From Leifsonia sp. 466MF (GTDB lineage Bacteria > Actinomycetota > Actinomycetes > Actinomycetales > Microbacteriaceae), in assembly GCF_900100265.1 (NCBI RefSeq), contig NZ_LT629696.1, positions 682,001 to 746,000 on the forward strand: 64,000 bases of DNA, read 5' to 3'. Position numbers and translations under genes: made by a program. A model generated the notes under the pieces. The model had not been told where the DNA came from. It did no database searches and saw only the letters and a program-made list of their open reading frames with translations. Of this stretch, positions 55,498-64,000 are shown piece after piece (position 1 is the stretch's first letter; every line of letters starts with the position of its first letter).

Positions 55498-55504
55498 CGG
55501 GTGC

Positions 55505-57355
55505 ATGTGTGGAATCGTGGGGTACGTCGGTACCGACAAGAGCCTCGAGGTGCTTCTCGGCGGCCTGAAGCGCCTGGAGTACCGCGGATACGACTCCGCG
55601 GGCATCGCCGTGATCGGCCCGGACGGCGCCCTCGGCACCGCCAAGAAGGCCGGGAAGCTCTCGGTGCTGACCGAAGACCTGCAGGAGCACCCCATCCCGA
55701 ACGGGCAGACCGGCATCGGTCACACCCGCTGGGCGACGCACGGCGGCCCGACCGACGTGAATGCGCACCCGCACCTGGGCGACGATGGTCGCCTGGCCGT
55801 CATCCACAACGGCATCATCGAGAACTTCGCAACGCTGAAGGACGAGCTGCTCGCCGACGGCTTCGCCTTCGAGTCCGAGACCGACACCGAGGTCGCAGCC
55901 GTGCTGCTGGGCCGCGAGTACCGCCGGACGGGCGACCTGCCCGAGGCGTTCCAGAGCGTCGTCTCACGCCTGGAGGGTGCCTTCACTCTCCTCGCGATGC
56001 ACCAGGACCAGCCGCACGTCGTCGTCGGCGCACGCCGCAACTCGCCGCTCGTCATCGGGCTCGGCGAGGGGGAGAACTTCCTCGGCTCGGACGTCGCCGC
56101 GTTCGTCGAGCACACCCGCAAGGCGATGGCGATCGGTCAGGACCAGATCGTCACCATCACGCCGGACAGCGTCACGGTCACCGACTTCGCCGGCGCGCCC
56201 GTCGAGGTCGAGCCGTTCGAGGTCGCGTGGGACGCCTCCGCCGCCGAGAAGGGCGGCTGGTCGTCGTTCATGGCGAAGGAGATCGCCGAAGAGCCGGATG
56301 CGGTGGCCAACACCCTCCGCGGCCGCCTCGTCGAGGGCGCCGTCCACATCCCCGAGCTCGACGCGCTCGGCGACGAGTACTTCGCCGGCATCGACCGCAT
56401 CACGATCATCGCCTGCGGCACTGCAGCGTACGCGGGCCTGGTGGGCAGCTACGCGATCGAGAAGTGGGCCCGCGTGCCCGTCACGGTCGAGCTGAGCCAC
56501 GAGTTCCGCTACCGCGAGCCCGTGCTGACCGACGGCACCCTGGTCATCTCGATCAGCCAGTCGGGCGAGACGATGGACACGCTGATGGCCGTCAAGTACG
56601 CCCGCGAGGGCGGCGCCAAGGCCATCTCGGTCTGCAACACGCAGGGCGCGACCATCCCGCGCGAGTCCGACGCCGCGCTGTACACGCACGCCGGCCCGGA
56701 GGTCGCCGTCGCGTCGACCAAGGCCTTCGTCGCCCAGATCACCGCTCTGTACCTGTTCGGCCTTCACCTGGCGCGCGTCCGCGGCACCCTGAGCGCGGCG
56801 CAGCAGCGCGACGCGATCGAGGAGCTGCAGGAGGTGCCCGCCAAGATCGCCACGGTGCTCGAGTCGCACGCCGAGATCGCGCAGCTGGCCAAGTGGATGT
56901 CGGACACCCGCGCGGTGCTGTTCCTCGGTCGTCACGTCGGCTACCCGATCGCGCTGGAAGGTGCGCTCAAGCTCAAGGAGCTCGCGTACATCCACGCCGA
57001 GGGCTTCGCTGCCGGTGAGCTGAAGCACGGACCGATCGCCCTGATCGAGCCGGGTCAGCCGGTGTTCGTCGTCGTGCCCAGCCCGCGCTGGTCGGACGAG
57101 CTGCACAAGAAGGTCGTCTCGAACATCCAGGAGATCCGCGCCCGCGGCGCCCGCGTCATCGCGATCGCCGAGGCCGGAGACGCCGCCGTGCTGCCGTTCG
57201 CCGACGAGGTCATCCGCATCCCGCTGGCCGCGCCCCTCTTCGAGCCGCTTCTCGCGGTCGTCCCGCTGCAGATCTTCGCCATGGAGCTGTCGGCGGCGAA
57301 GGGCCTCGACGTCGACCAGCCGCGCAACCTGGCCAAGTCCGTCACCGTCGAGTGA
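55505..57355 (+). CDS. glmS: Glutamine--fructose-6-phosphate aminotransferase (isomerizing)
   Basis: Makes glucosamine-6-P. 616 residues: class II glutaminase domain with nucleophile Cys2 (MCGIVGYVG) and GHTRWATHGGPTDVNAHPH; two SIS domains (about 295-430 and 465-605) with ISQSGETMDT and the ending LDVDQPRNLAKSVTVE. No glmS ribozyme or long leader is visible. Together with glmM it supplies the amino-sugar branch. Confidence 0.97.
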   Translation: MCGIVGYVGTDKSLEVLLGGLKRLEYRGYDSAGIAVIGPDGALGTAKKAGKLSVLTEDLQEHPIPNGQTGIGHTRWATHGGPTDVNAHPHLGDDGRLAVIHNGIIENFATLKDELLADGFAFESETDTEVAAVLLGREYRRTGDLPEAFQSVVSRLEGAFTLLAMHQDQPHVVVGARRNSPLVIGLGEGENFLGSDVAAFVEHTRKAMAIGQDQIVTITPDSVTVTDFAGAPVEVEPFEVAWDASAAEKGGWSSFMAKEIAEEPDAVANTLRGRLVEGAVHIPELDALGDEYFAGIDRITIIACGTAAYAGLVGSYAIEKWARVPVTVELSHEFRYREPVLTDGTLVISISQSGETMDTLMAVKYAREGGAKAISVCNTQGATIPRESDAALYTHAGPEVAVASTKAFVAQITALYLFGLHLARVRGTLSAAQQRDAIEELQEVPAKIATVLESHAEIAQLAKWMSDTRAVLFLGRHVGYPIALEGALKLKELAYIHAEGFAAGELKHGPIALIEPGQPVFVVVPSPRWSDELHKKVVSNIQEIRARGARVIAIAEAGDAAVLPFADEVIRIPLAAPLFEPLLAVVPLQIFAMELSAAKGLDVDQPRNLAKSVTVE

Positions 57356-57359
57356 CGCC

Positions 57360-57716
57360 GTGATCGCCGGCATCGGGGTCGACGTGGTCGATCTGGCCCG
57401 CTTCGAGCGGTCGATCGCCCGCACGCCGAAGCTGCGCGACCGGCTGTTCACCGAGGCGGAGCGCCTGCTTCCCGTGCACTCGCTCGCAGCCCGGTTCGCC
57501 GCGAAAGAGGCGCTGATCAAGGCGCTCGGCGGCTCTGAGGGCGTGCGCTGGCACGACATGGAGATCGTCCCCGACGAGGAGAGGAACCCCGGTTTCGTGT
57601 TGCACAACGTCGTCGAGGCGCAGGTCCGCGAGCGTGGCATCGTGCGCATCCACGTGTCGATGACGCATGACGCCGGCGTCGCGACGGCGTTCGTCGTGAC
57701 GGAGTGCGCGCCGTGA
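57360..57716 (+). CDS. acpS: Holo-[acyl-carrier-protein] synthase
   Basis: Transfers phosphopantetheine from CoA to apo-ACP. 118 residues with GIGVDVVDLARFER and FAAKEALIKALGG motifs. GTG 57360, 4 nt after glmS. Product of the CoA pathway begun by coaA nearby is its substrate. Confidence 0.94.
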   Translation: MIAGIGVDVVDLARFERSIARTPKLRDRLFTEAERLLPVHSLAARFAAKEALIKALGGSEGVRWHDMEIVPDEERNPGFVLHNVVEAQVRERGIVRIHVSMTHDAGVATAFVVTECAP

Positions 57717-58834
57717 CCGCGGTGTTCCGGGAGCGGGTCGTCGACCTGGATGCGGTGACGGCGAACGTCGCACGCCTGCGCGAGCTCGTCGGCACGCCGC
57801 ACGTCATGGCGGTCGTCAAGGCCGACGCGTACGGCCACGGCGCCGTCGAGTGCGCCCGTGCAGCGCTGGCCGGCGGGGCGGACTGGCTCGGAGTCGCCGA
57901 GATCTCCGAGGGCCTCGCGCTGCGGGAGGCCGGCATCACCGCGCCCGTGCTGGCGTGGCTGCACGACCCCGACGACGACTTCGCCGACGCCGTCCGCGCC
58001 GGTCTCGACCTCGGGATCTCGTCCCGCGTCCAGCTGGAGGCCGCAGCGGCCGCAGCCACGGGCGACCGGCCGGCCTTCGTCCAGCTCAAGATCGAGACCG
58101 GTCTGAGTCGCAACGGCGTCCCGGAGTCCGAGTGGGATGCGGTGGTCACGCGCGCACGCGAGCTCGAGGTCGCCGGGCTCGTCCGCGTCCGCGGCATCTT
58201 CTCGCACCTCTCCAACGCGTCGCCGGAGGACGACCGCGCCGCGATCGCCGCGTTCGAACGTGCGCTCGATCGCGCATCCGCCGTCGGACTCGATCCCGAG
58301 CTGCGGCACATCGCAGCCAGTGCGGCCGCCCTCTCACTGCCGGAGTCGCGGTTCGACCTCGTCCGCCTCGGCATCGCCGTGTACGGGCTGTCGCCCTTCG
58401 GCCGGGAGTCGGCCGTCGAGCTCGGGCTGCGTCCCGCGATGACGCTGCGCGGGCGGGTGGCCGCGGTCCGGCGCGTGCCCGCGGGCACAGGCGTCTCCTA
58501 CGACTACACGTACCGCACCGAGAAGGAGACGACGCTCGTCCTCGTCCCCCTCGGCTATGCGGAGGGCATCCCGCGTCATGCGTCCAACCGCGGTCCCGTC
58601 GCGATCGGCGGCCGCACGTTCCGGATCAGCGGGCGCGTCGCCATGGACCAGTTCGTGGTCGACGTCGGCGACCTGGACGTGGCGGTCGGCGACGAGGTCG
58701 TCCTGTTCGGCGACCCCGCGAGCGGTGTGCCGGGGGCGGACGACTGGGCCGAGGCCGCCGACACCATCAACTACGAGATCGTCACGCGTCTCGGCGGACG
58801 GCTGAGACGGAGCTACACCGGAGGCGGCCGATGA
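57713..58834 (+). CDS. alr: Alanine racemase
   Basis: PLP enzyme making D-alanine for peptidoglycan. 373 residues; PLP Lys in AVVKADAYGHG, catalytic Tyr region GVSYDYTY, and AMDQFVVDVGD. GTG 57713 overlaps the acpS stop (GTGA); GTG 57704 is an alternative. Overlaps tsaE (ATGA). Confidence 0.95.
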   Translation: MTAVFRERVVDLDAVTANVARLRELVGTPHVMAVVKADAYGHGAVECARAALAGGADWLGVAEISEGLALREAGITAPVLAWLHDPDDDFADAVRAGLDLGISSRVQLEAAAAAATGDRPAFVQLKIETGLSRNGVPESEWDAVVTRARELEVAGLVRVRGIFSHLSNASPEDDRAAIAAFERALDRASAVGLDPELRHIAASAAALSLPESRFDLVRLGIAVYGLSPFGRESAVELGLRPAMTLRGRVAAVRRVPAGTGVSYDYTYRTEKETTLVLVPLGYAEGIPRHASNRGPVAIGGRTFRISGRVAMDQFVVDVGDLDVAVGDEVVLFGDPASGVPGADDWAEAADTINYEIVTRLGGRLRRSYTGGGR

Positions 58835-59364
58835 CGGACGCGCTGCAGGTGCCCGCCGTCCGGCGGGTCGCAACGGCGGACGAGATGCACGAACTCGGCC
58901 GGGATCTCGCTGGCGTCCTCCGAGCGGGCGACCTCGTCATCCTGTCCGGTCCGCTCGGGGCGGGCAAGACGACGCTGACGCGCGGGATCGGCGAAGCGCT
59001 GGACGTGCGCGGCCCGGTGACCAGCCCCACGTTCGTGCTCGCCCGGACGCATCCCAGTCTCTCCGGCGGCGCGCCGCTCGTCCACGTCGACGCGTACCGC
59101 CTGTCGAGCGCGCTGGAGCTCGACGACCTCGACATCGACTTCGCGCGCTCGGTCGTGGTGGTGGAGTGGGGCGCCGGGATGCTCGACGGCGTCGCCGAGT
59201 CGTGGCTCGAGGTCGCGATCGAGCGGCCGACCGGAGCGGCGGAGGGCGCGGCCGTAGACGCCGATGCCGTCGACGAGACGGACGAACCGCGTACCGTCAC
59301 GCTGACCGGGTTCGGTCCGCGCTGGGTGCCGCTCGCGGGCTCCTCGTCCGCCGATCCCGCTTAG
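58831..59364 (+). CDS. tsaE: tRNA t6A biosynthesis ATPase TsaE
   Basis: 177 residues with Walker A GPLGAGKTT, SPTFVLARTH and the HVDAYRL motif. Partner of TsaB and TsaD in threonylcarbamoyl-adenosine formation at tRNA position 37. Has an Ala/Asp-rich insertion near residues 130-150. The longer upstream frame is a shadow of alr. Confidence 0.94.
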   Translation: MTDALQVPAVRRVATADEMHELGRDLAGVLRAGDLVILSGPLGAGKTTLTRGIGEALDVRGPVTSPTFVLARTHPSLSGGAPLVHVDAYRLSSALELDDLDIDFARSVVVVEWGAGMLDGVAESWLEVAIERPTGAAEGAAVDADAVDETDEPRTVTLTGFGPRWVPLAGSSSADPA

Positions 59365-59373
59365 GCTGGATGC

Positions 59374-59994
59374 ATGCTGCTCGCCATCGACACGTCCGCC
59401 GGGACCAGCGTCGCCGTCGTCGACCGGGAGGGCGGGGTGCTCTCGGAGATCATCGAGACCGACACCATGCGTCACGCGGAGGTGATCGGCACTCTGATCG
59501 ATGAGGCGCTGACCGTGGCCGGCATCGAGGTGCGCGCTCTGTCGGGCGTCGTCGCCGGGATGGGGCCGGGCCCGTTCACGGGACTCCGGGTCGGCATCGC
59601 CGCGGCGAAGGCGTTCGCGATCGGCGCGGGCAAGCCGCTCGTCCCCGTCGTCAGCCATGACGCCGTCGCCTACGACCGCTACGCGTCCGGGCACGAGGGT
59701 CCGCTGCTGATCGTCACCGACGCCCGGCGCCGCGAACGCTACTGGACCGCCTACTCGGGCGTCGACGGGTTCGGTCTCCCGATCCGCCTCGACGGGCCGG
59801 GCCTCGCCCGCCCGGACGAGCTGCCGCATCCCGATATCGCGCGAGTCGACGCCGACGTCGTACCCGCCGGGCGGCTCGGCATGATCGCCGAGCTGCGCTA
59901 CGCGAACCGGCTGCCCATGGACCCCGACGTCGCCCTCTACCTGCGCTCGCCGGATGTGACGCCGTCCGCCGGGCCGAAGCGGGTGACGGCGTGA
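59374..59994 (+). CDS. tsaB: tRNA t6A biosynthesis protein TsaB
   Basis: 206 residues, actin-like fold: [37 protein letters not shown]. Scaffold that dimerises with TsaD. TAGGCT lies 6 nt before the ATG, so an internal leaderless promoter is likely even though the gene follows tsaE by 9 nt. Overlaps rimI (GTGA). Confidence 0.94.
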   Translation: MLLAIDTSAGTSVAVVDREGGVLSEIIETDTMRHAEVIGTLIDEALTVAGIEVRALSGVVAGMGPGPFTGLRVGIAAAKAFAIGAGKPLVPVVSHDAVAYDRYASGHEGPLLIVTDARRRERYWTAYSGVDGFGLPIRLDGPGLARPDELPHPDIARVDADVVPAGRLGMIAELRYANRLPMDPDVALYLRSPDVTPSAGPKRVTA

Positions 59995-60491
59995 CCGATC
60001 CCGCCCGCACCGTGCACCAGCTGCGCCGCGCCGAGCCCGCCGACGTGCCCGCGATCATGGAGCTGGAGCGCAGCGTCTTCGAGAACGACGCGTGGTCGGA
60101 GCGATCCATGCGCTCGGAGGTCGCCGGCGAGCACGGCTACTACCTCGTCGCGTTCGCACCGGAGTCGCCCGACCGCCTCGCCGGATATGCCGGACTCCTC
60201 GCCCCGCGCGGGGGAGGGGAGGGCGACATCCAGACCATCGCGGTCGCCCCGCACGCTCGCCGCCGCGGGCTGGGACGTCAGCTCATGCTCGCCCTGATCG
60301 CCGAGGCGCGGAAACGCGGCGCCCGCGAGGTGTTCCTCGAAGTGCGCGCCGACAACCAGGGCGCCCAGACCCTCTACCGCGACCTCGGTTTCGAAGAGAT
60401 CGGCGTGCGCCCGAAGTACTACCAGCCGGACGGTGTGGATGCGATCGTGATGCGTCTCGCCGTCCCCAGCCCGGAGACCACCGTCGCATGA
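59991..60491 (+). CDS. rimI: Ribosomal protein S18-alanine N-acetyltransferase RimI
   Basis: 166 residues, GNAT fold: [24 protein letters not shown] (acetyl-CoA loop) and [30 protein letters not shown]. Conserved neighbour of tsaB/tsaD. Overlaps tsaD by ATGA. Confidence 0.92.
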   Translation: MTDPARTVHQLRRAEPADVPAIMELERSVFENDAWSERSMRSEVAGEHGYYLVAFAPESPDRLAGYAGLLAPRGGGEGDIQTIAVAPHARRRGLGRQLMLALIAEARKRGAREVFLEVRADNQGAQTLYRDLGFEEIGVRPKYYQPDGVDAIVMRLAVPSPETTVA

Positions 60492-61591
60492 CCAGTGCAG
60501 CATCCACTCGCCTCGATCCGGCGTCCGTGAAGGAGCCGCTCGTGCTCGGCATCGAGACGTCATGCGACGAGACCGGTGTGGGGATCGTCCGCGGCACGAC
60601 GCTGCTCGCCAACACGATCGCGTCGTCGATGGAGGAGCACGCCCGCTACGGCGGCGTCGTCCCGGAGGTCGCCGCCCGCGCACATCTGGAGGCCCTGGAA
60701 CCGACGCTGCGCACCGCCGTAGCGGACGCGGGGATCGAGCTGGCCGACGTCGACGCCATCGCTGTGACCAGCGGCCCCGGACTCTCGGGTGCGCTCATGG
60801 TCGGCGTCGGCGCGGCAAAGGCGCTCGCCGTCTCCCTCGGCAAGCCGCTGTATGCCGTCAACCACCTCGTCGGCCACGTCGGCGCCGATCTGCTCGACGC
60901 GCAGGGCGGCCCGGGTCATGCCGTCGAGCTGCCGACGATCGCCCTGCTCGTCTCGGGCGGCCACACCTCCCTGCTGCTCGTCCGCGACCTCGTCTCGGAC
61001 GTCGAGCTGCTCGGCGAGACCATCGACGACGCAGCCGGTGAGGCGTTCGACAAGGTCGCCCGCGTGCTCGGCCTGCCGTATCCCGGCGGCCCGCAGATCG
61101 ACCGCGTCGCCGCGGACGGCGACCCGAAGGCGATCCGCTTCCCGCGGGGGCTGACCCGGCCGAAGGACCTGGAGAAGCACCGGTACGACTTCTCCTTCTC
61201 CGGACTCAAGACCGCGGTCGCGCGCTGGGTCGAGCAGCGTCAGGATGCCGGGGAAGAGGTGCCGGTCGCCGATGTCGCTGCGTCGTTCCGGGAGGCGGTG
61301 GCGGACGTGCTGATCACGAAAGCGCTGGCCGCATGCCGCGATCACGACGTGCCCCGGCTGCTGCTCGGCGGCGGTGTCGTGGCGAACGCCCGGGTGCGCC
61401 AGCTCGCCATCGCGCGGGCGGCCGAAGCCGGTGTCGCGCTGCGCATCCCGGCACTTTCGCTGTGCACGGACAACGGCGCGATGATCGCGGCGCTGGGGGC
61501 GCAGCTGATCATGGCGGGCCACGGCCCGAGCGAGCTCACCTTCTCGGCGGACTCCACGCTCCCGGTGACGGAGATTCAGGTCACCGCCTGA
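60488..61591 (+). CDS. tsaD: tRNA N6-adenosine threonylcarbamoyltransferase TsaD
   Basis: 367 residues, ASKHA fold. [16 protein letters not shown] start, metal ligands His126 and His130 in [16 protein letters not shown], and a late [11 protein letters not shown] motif carrying the last ligand Asp. ATG 60488 overlaps rimI; the longer upstream frame is a shadow. Last gene of the t6A cluster. Confidence 0.96.
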   Translation: MTSAASTRLDPASVKEPLVLGIETSCDETGVGIVRGTTLLANTIASSMEEHARYGGVVPEVAARAHLEALEPTLRTAVADAGIELADVDAIAVTSGPGLSGALMVGVGAAKALAVSLGKPLYAVNHLVGHVGADLLDAQGGPGHAVELPTIALLVSGGHTSLLLVRDLVSDVELLGETIDDAAGEAFDKVARVLGLPYPGGPQIDRVAADGDPKAIRFPRGLTRPKDLEKHRYDFSFSGLKTAVARWVEQRQDAGEEVPVADVAASFREAVADVLITKALAACRDHDVPRLLLGGGVVANARVRQLAIARAAEAGVALRIPALSLCTDNGAMIAALGAQLIMAGHGPSELTFSADSTLPVTEIQVTA

Positions 61592-61599
61592 GTGGTGCG

Positions 61600-61629
61600 T
61601 TGACACCCTCCCGGACCCCCTGCCACGAT
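61600..61629 (+). promoter_or_regulatory. Possible promoter of the proline-rich membrane protein gene
   Basis: Consensus TTGACA (61600-61605), 18-nt spacer, weak -10 CACGAT (61624-61629). Confidence 0.4.
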
Positions 61630-61713
61630 GGGTGTGATACAGCGTTCTCTCAGGAAATCCGTTTCCGCTGAGGCGCCGACCACCAGCTTCCCGCACCGAA
61701 GGAGATGGGTCTC

Positions 61714-62328
61714 ATGACCGACCCGAACGCCCCCGTCGAACCGACGGACCCGAACTCGCAGAACGGATCGGTCCCGCCGCCGCCGCCCGCCCCGCCCGCG
61801 TCCGACACGGGGGCCGTGCCGCCGCCCGCGCCGGGTTACGGTCAGCAGCCGCCGGCTCCGGACTACGGGCAGCAGCCGCCGGCTCCGGGATACGGCCAGC
61901 AGCCGCCGGCCCCGGGATACGGTCAGCAGCCGCCGGCCCCGGGGTACGGTCAGCAGTACCAGCAGCCCTACGGCCAGCAGCCGGGCCAGCCCCAGCAGCC
62001 GTACGGCCAGCCGGCGTACGGACAGCCCGCTCCCGGCTACACCCAGCCGTACGGGCAGCCCGCCGCCAAGTCGCCGATCCTGAGCATCCTGTCGCTCGTC
62101 GGCGGCATCCTCGGCATCGTGCTCAACATCGCCTGGGGCATCGGCTTCCTGTTCGGCATCGCGGCGGTCGTGCTCGGCTTCATCGGCCGCAACAAGGAGC
62201 CGCAAGCCAAGGGCTTCTGGCTCACCGGTATCATCCTCGGCTTCGTGAGCATCGCGATCGCGATCATCTACTGGATCTTCCTGGCGATCATCTTCGCGAG
62301 CATCGCGAACTACCAGGGCACCTACTGA
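61714..62328 (+). CDS. Proline/glutamine/tyrosine-rich membrane protein (DUF4190-like)
   Basis: 204 residues. First ~115 are Pro-rich with repeated PAPGYGQQP units; then three hydrophobic segments (ILSILSLVGGILGIVLNIA, FLFGIAAVVLGFIG, WLTGIILGFVSIAIAIIYWIFLAIIFASI). DUF4190-type layout, function unknown. ATG 61714 is 9 nt after AAGGAG; the in-frame ATG 61705 sits on that site and is rejected. Confidence 0.8.
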   Translation: MTDPNAPVEPTDPNSQNGSVPPPPPAPPASDTGAVPPPAPGYGQQPPAPDYGQQPPAPGYGQQPPAPGYGQQPPAPGYGQQYQQPYGQQPGQPQQPYGQPAYGQPAPGYTQPYGQPAAKSPILSILSLVGGILGIVLNIAWGIGFLFGIAAVVLGFIGRNKEPQAKGFWLTGIILGFVSIAIAIIYWIFLAIIFASIANYQGTY

Positions 62329-62348
62329 TCAGAGCCCTGTGAAGCGGT

Positions 62349-62377
62349 TCGCCGACGGCCTCAGAGCCGTTCGGCGA
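62349..62377. terminator. Hairpin at convergent gene ends
   Basis: TCGCCGACGGC (62349-62359) pairs with GCCGTTCGGCGA (62366-62377) with one bulged base. It overlaps the 3' end of the leftward methyltransferase gene; possible bidirectional terminator. Confidence 0.4.
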
Positions 62378-63548
62378 GCAGCGCCGTGTGCCGCCCGGCG
62401 ACCCTGGTGAGGATCAGGGTCGCCGGGCGGTCGCCGTTGAGGCCCAGCCGGCGGCGCAATGCGGCGGGGTCCACATCCACCCCCCGCTTCTTGATCTCGA
62501 GGGTGCCGATGCCGCGCTGACGGAGAGCCTTCTTCAGGTCCTTCTCGGCGTACGGGAGCGTTTCGAGAACGCGGAAGCCGGCCGCGAACGGGGTCTCAGC
62601 GGGCCGGTCGGTCGTGATGTAGGCGATCTGCTCCGAGAGCATCCTGCCGCCCAGCCTGCGTGCGAGATCGCCGATGAGGCGCGCGCGTATGACCGCGCCA
62701 TCCGGCTCGTAGAGGAACTCCCCGAGCGGACCGGTCTCCTCGTCGGGACTGTCGGCATCGGCGGTCAGTTCGTCCGCCCGATCGCCGCGGATCACAAGTG
62801 CGGCGCGGTGGATGCCGGGCCGGGCCAGCGCTCCGAACCAGAGGCCCAGCTCGACGACCTGTCCGTCGGCGGAGACCCACTGCGCCTCCGCCGTCGAGGG
62901 GATGAGGTCGCGGTCGAATCCCGGACCGAGCTTCAGGCCGACCGATCGGCCGGTGGCGAGCTCGTACGCGAAGCCGAGCGACGGCGTGTAGTCGTCGGGG
63001 TCGGTGAGGCGCTCCGTCTGCGTGTGCCCGGCGGTCCGTCGCGCCGGGTCGAGGAAGACGCCGTCGATCTCGCGCAGGTCGACGTCTTCCGCACGCCGCT
63101 GCTCGACCCGAGCGCTGGGGAACGGGGCCAGGTTGAAGGAGGCGATGGCCGCGGTGACCTCGTCGGCCTCGATCGCCAGGACGTCCAGCTCGAGGGCGGC
63201 GAGGGCGAGAGCGTCGCCGCCGATCCCGCAGCCGAGGTCGGCGACCCGGCGGATCCCCGCCGCGCGGAACCGTCCGGCATGCCGCGCGGCGACCGGCAGC
63301 CGGGTGGCCTGCTCCAGGCCGGCCTCGGTGAAGAGCATCTGCGACGCGAAGTCGCCGAACTTGGCCACGGCCTTGCGGCGCAGTTTCGACTGCGTGAGAA
63401 CGGCCGCGACCAGCGCGGGGGAGTGGCCCTGCTTGCGGAGGTCGCTGACGATCGCGAGCACGTCCCGCTCGCTGTTGTAGGGCGGAAGGGAGTCGAGCAG
63501 CCGCAGTCCCTCCGGGCTCAGGAGGGCGACCAGCTCGGAGCGTTCCAT
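62361..63548 (-). CDS. Class I SAM-dependent methyltransferase with THUMP-like C-terminus
   Basis: 395 residues. SAM site VADLGCGIGGDALALAA (about 102-118), acidic loop IEADEV, and the FLDPARR catalytic-type motif. The C-terminal region (about 290-395; EKDLKKALRQRGIGTLEIKKRGVDVDPAALRRRL) matches THUMP-like domain proteins of actinobacteria, suggesting an RNA substrate. TAGCGT is 7 nt before ATG 63548 (leaderless-like); the open frame reaches 63593 but that start is less likely. Confidence 0.8.
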   Translation of the reverse strand: MERSELVALLSPEGLRLLDSLPPYNSERDVLAIVSDLRKQGHSPALVAAVLTQSKLRRKAVAKFGDFASQMLFTEAGLEQATRLPVAARHAGRFRAAGIRRVADLGCGIGGDALALAALELDVLAIEADEVTAAIASFNLAPFPSARVEQRRAEDVDLREIDGVFLDPARRTAGHTQTERLTDPDDYTPSLGFAYELATGRSVGLKLGPGFDRDLIPSTAEAQWVSADGQVVELGLWFGALARPGIHRAALVIRGDRADELTADADSPDEETGPLGEFLYEPDGAVIRARLIGDLARRLGGRMLSEQIAYITTDRPAETPFAAGFRVLETLPYAEKDLKKALRQRGIGTLEIKKRGVDVDPAALRRRLGLNGDRPATLILTRVAGRHTALLAERL

Positions 63549-63598
63549 GCGCTCAACGCTACCCTGGACGTGCCGCCCCGCCCGGTCTGGCACTCACG

Positions 63599-63628
63599 TT
63601 GCGTGACTGCTAACGCACCCCCTAGACT
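63599..63628 (+). promoter_or_regulatory. groES promoter
   Basis: TTGCGT (63599-63604), 18-nt spacer, TAGACT (63623-63628), directly followed by the CIRCE-type operator. Confidence 0.6.
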
Positions 63629-63632
63629 CGTG

Positions 63633-63659
63633 TTAGCACTCTCAGTGCGAGTTTGCTAA
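63633..63659 (+). promoter_or_regulatory. CIRCE-type operator (HrcA binding site)
   Basis: TTAGCACTC (63633-63641, perfect), 9-nt spacer, GTTTGCTAA (63651-63659, 7 of 9 matches to GAGTGCTAA). Position just downstream of the -10 fits HrcA repression released by heat shock. Confidence 0.85.
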
Positions 63660-63703
63660 TCAGTCTTAGTAGAGACACTGTTCTTCACAGGAAAGGGGTC
63701 AAC

Positions 63704-64000
63704 GTGTCGGTCTCCATCAAGCCGCTCGAGGATCGCATCGTCATCAAGCAGGTCGAGGCTGAGCAGACCACTGCTTCCGGTCTGGTCATCCCCGACACCG
63801 CCAAGGAGAAGCCGCAGGAGGGCGAGGTCGTCGCGGTGGGCCCTGGTCGCATCGACGACAACGGCAACCGCATCCCGCTCGATGTCGCCGTCGGCGACAA
63901 GGTCATCTACTCGAAGTACGGCGGCACCGAGGTGAAGTTCGGCGGCGAGGACTACCTCGTCCTGTCGGCTCGCGACGTGCTCGCGGTCGTCGTCCGCTGA
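63704..64000 (+). CDS. groES: Co-chaperonin GroES
   Basis: 98 residues: [20 protein letters not shown], mobile loop [19 protein letters not shown], and [31 protein letters not shown] 63704 has AAAGGGG upstream; the in-frame TTG at 63653 lies inside the CIRCE element and is rejected. Stop is the last codon of the window; groEL or another gene may follow. Confidence 0.97.
   Translation: MSVSIKPLEDRIVIKQVEAEQTTASGLVIPDTAKEKPQEGEVVAVGPGRIDDNGNRIPLDVAVGDKVIYSKYGGTEVKFGGEDYLVLSARDVLAVVVR

Noticed and set aside
55964..58309. 781-codon antisense frame over glmS/acpS/alr
   Set aside because: Shadow of three recognised genes.

Overview
The window is a high-GC chromosomal segment. The str, S10, spc and alpha ribosomal clusters are nearly continuous, GTG/TTG starts are common, many genes look leaderless, and spc has no rpsN between rplE and rpsH. 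Together these point to an actinobacterium of the order Micrococcales, most likely Microbacteriaceae (Leifsonia-like); the family is inferred from gene content, not from a search.

Layout. (1) 1-10368: a type IV pilus operon: 3' part of pilT, pilC, a major pilin, two pilin-like minor subunits, a large PilX-like surface protein, the prepilin peptidase, then pilM-pilN-pilO. No secretin is present, as expected for a monoderm. (2) 10457-12116: two multi-pass membrane proteins. (3) 12132-23070: a type VII secretion (ESX/WXG100) island: an FHA-containing EssC/EccC-type ATPase read leftward, a WXG100-like protein and a helical, membrane-spanning substrate-like protein, two small globular proteins, a leftward membrane protein, a second WXG100 protein, and two tandem paralogous membrane-anchored extracytoplasmic proteins. 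The usual EccB/EccD/EccE/mycosin or EsaA/EssA/EssB partners are not in the window. The two divergent promoter regions of the island carry the same palindrome (ATGGGGA, 4 nt, TCCCCAT), which suggests a common regulator. (4) 23430-27798: rpsL-rpsG-fusA-tuf. (5) 27799-29773: a small accessory pocket with a Vsr-like/AbiEi-like protein. (6) 29774-45640: rpsJ to rplQ, with secY, adk, map, infA, rpmJ and rpoA. An 83-bp tandem duplication at the rpmC/rpsQ junction creates a 27-codon chimeric mini-ORF. (7) 45804-51520: a GNAT enzyme, truA, a two-component system, and a MmyB-type regulator divergent from an SDR oxidoreductase. (8) 51688-54073: rplM-rpsI-glmM. (9) 54111-64000: an XRE regulator, coaA, glmS, acpS, alr, the tsaE-tsaB-rimI-tsaD cluster, a proline-rich membrane protein, a class I methyltransferase and groES behind a CIRCE-type element.

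How it fits together: most of the window is translation machinery plus cell-wall and cofactor precursors (glmM, glmS, alr, coaA, acpS) and t6A tRNA modification. The pilus and T7SS-like loci provide surface and secretion functions. The T7SS-like island with its shared palindrome, the rpmC/rpsQ duplication, a 53-nt palindromic element downstream of rplQ, and a recurrent leaderless-promoter pattern are the most unusual observations.
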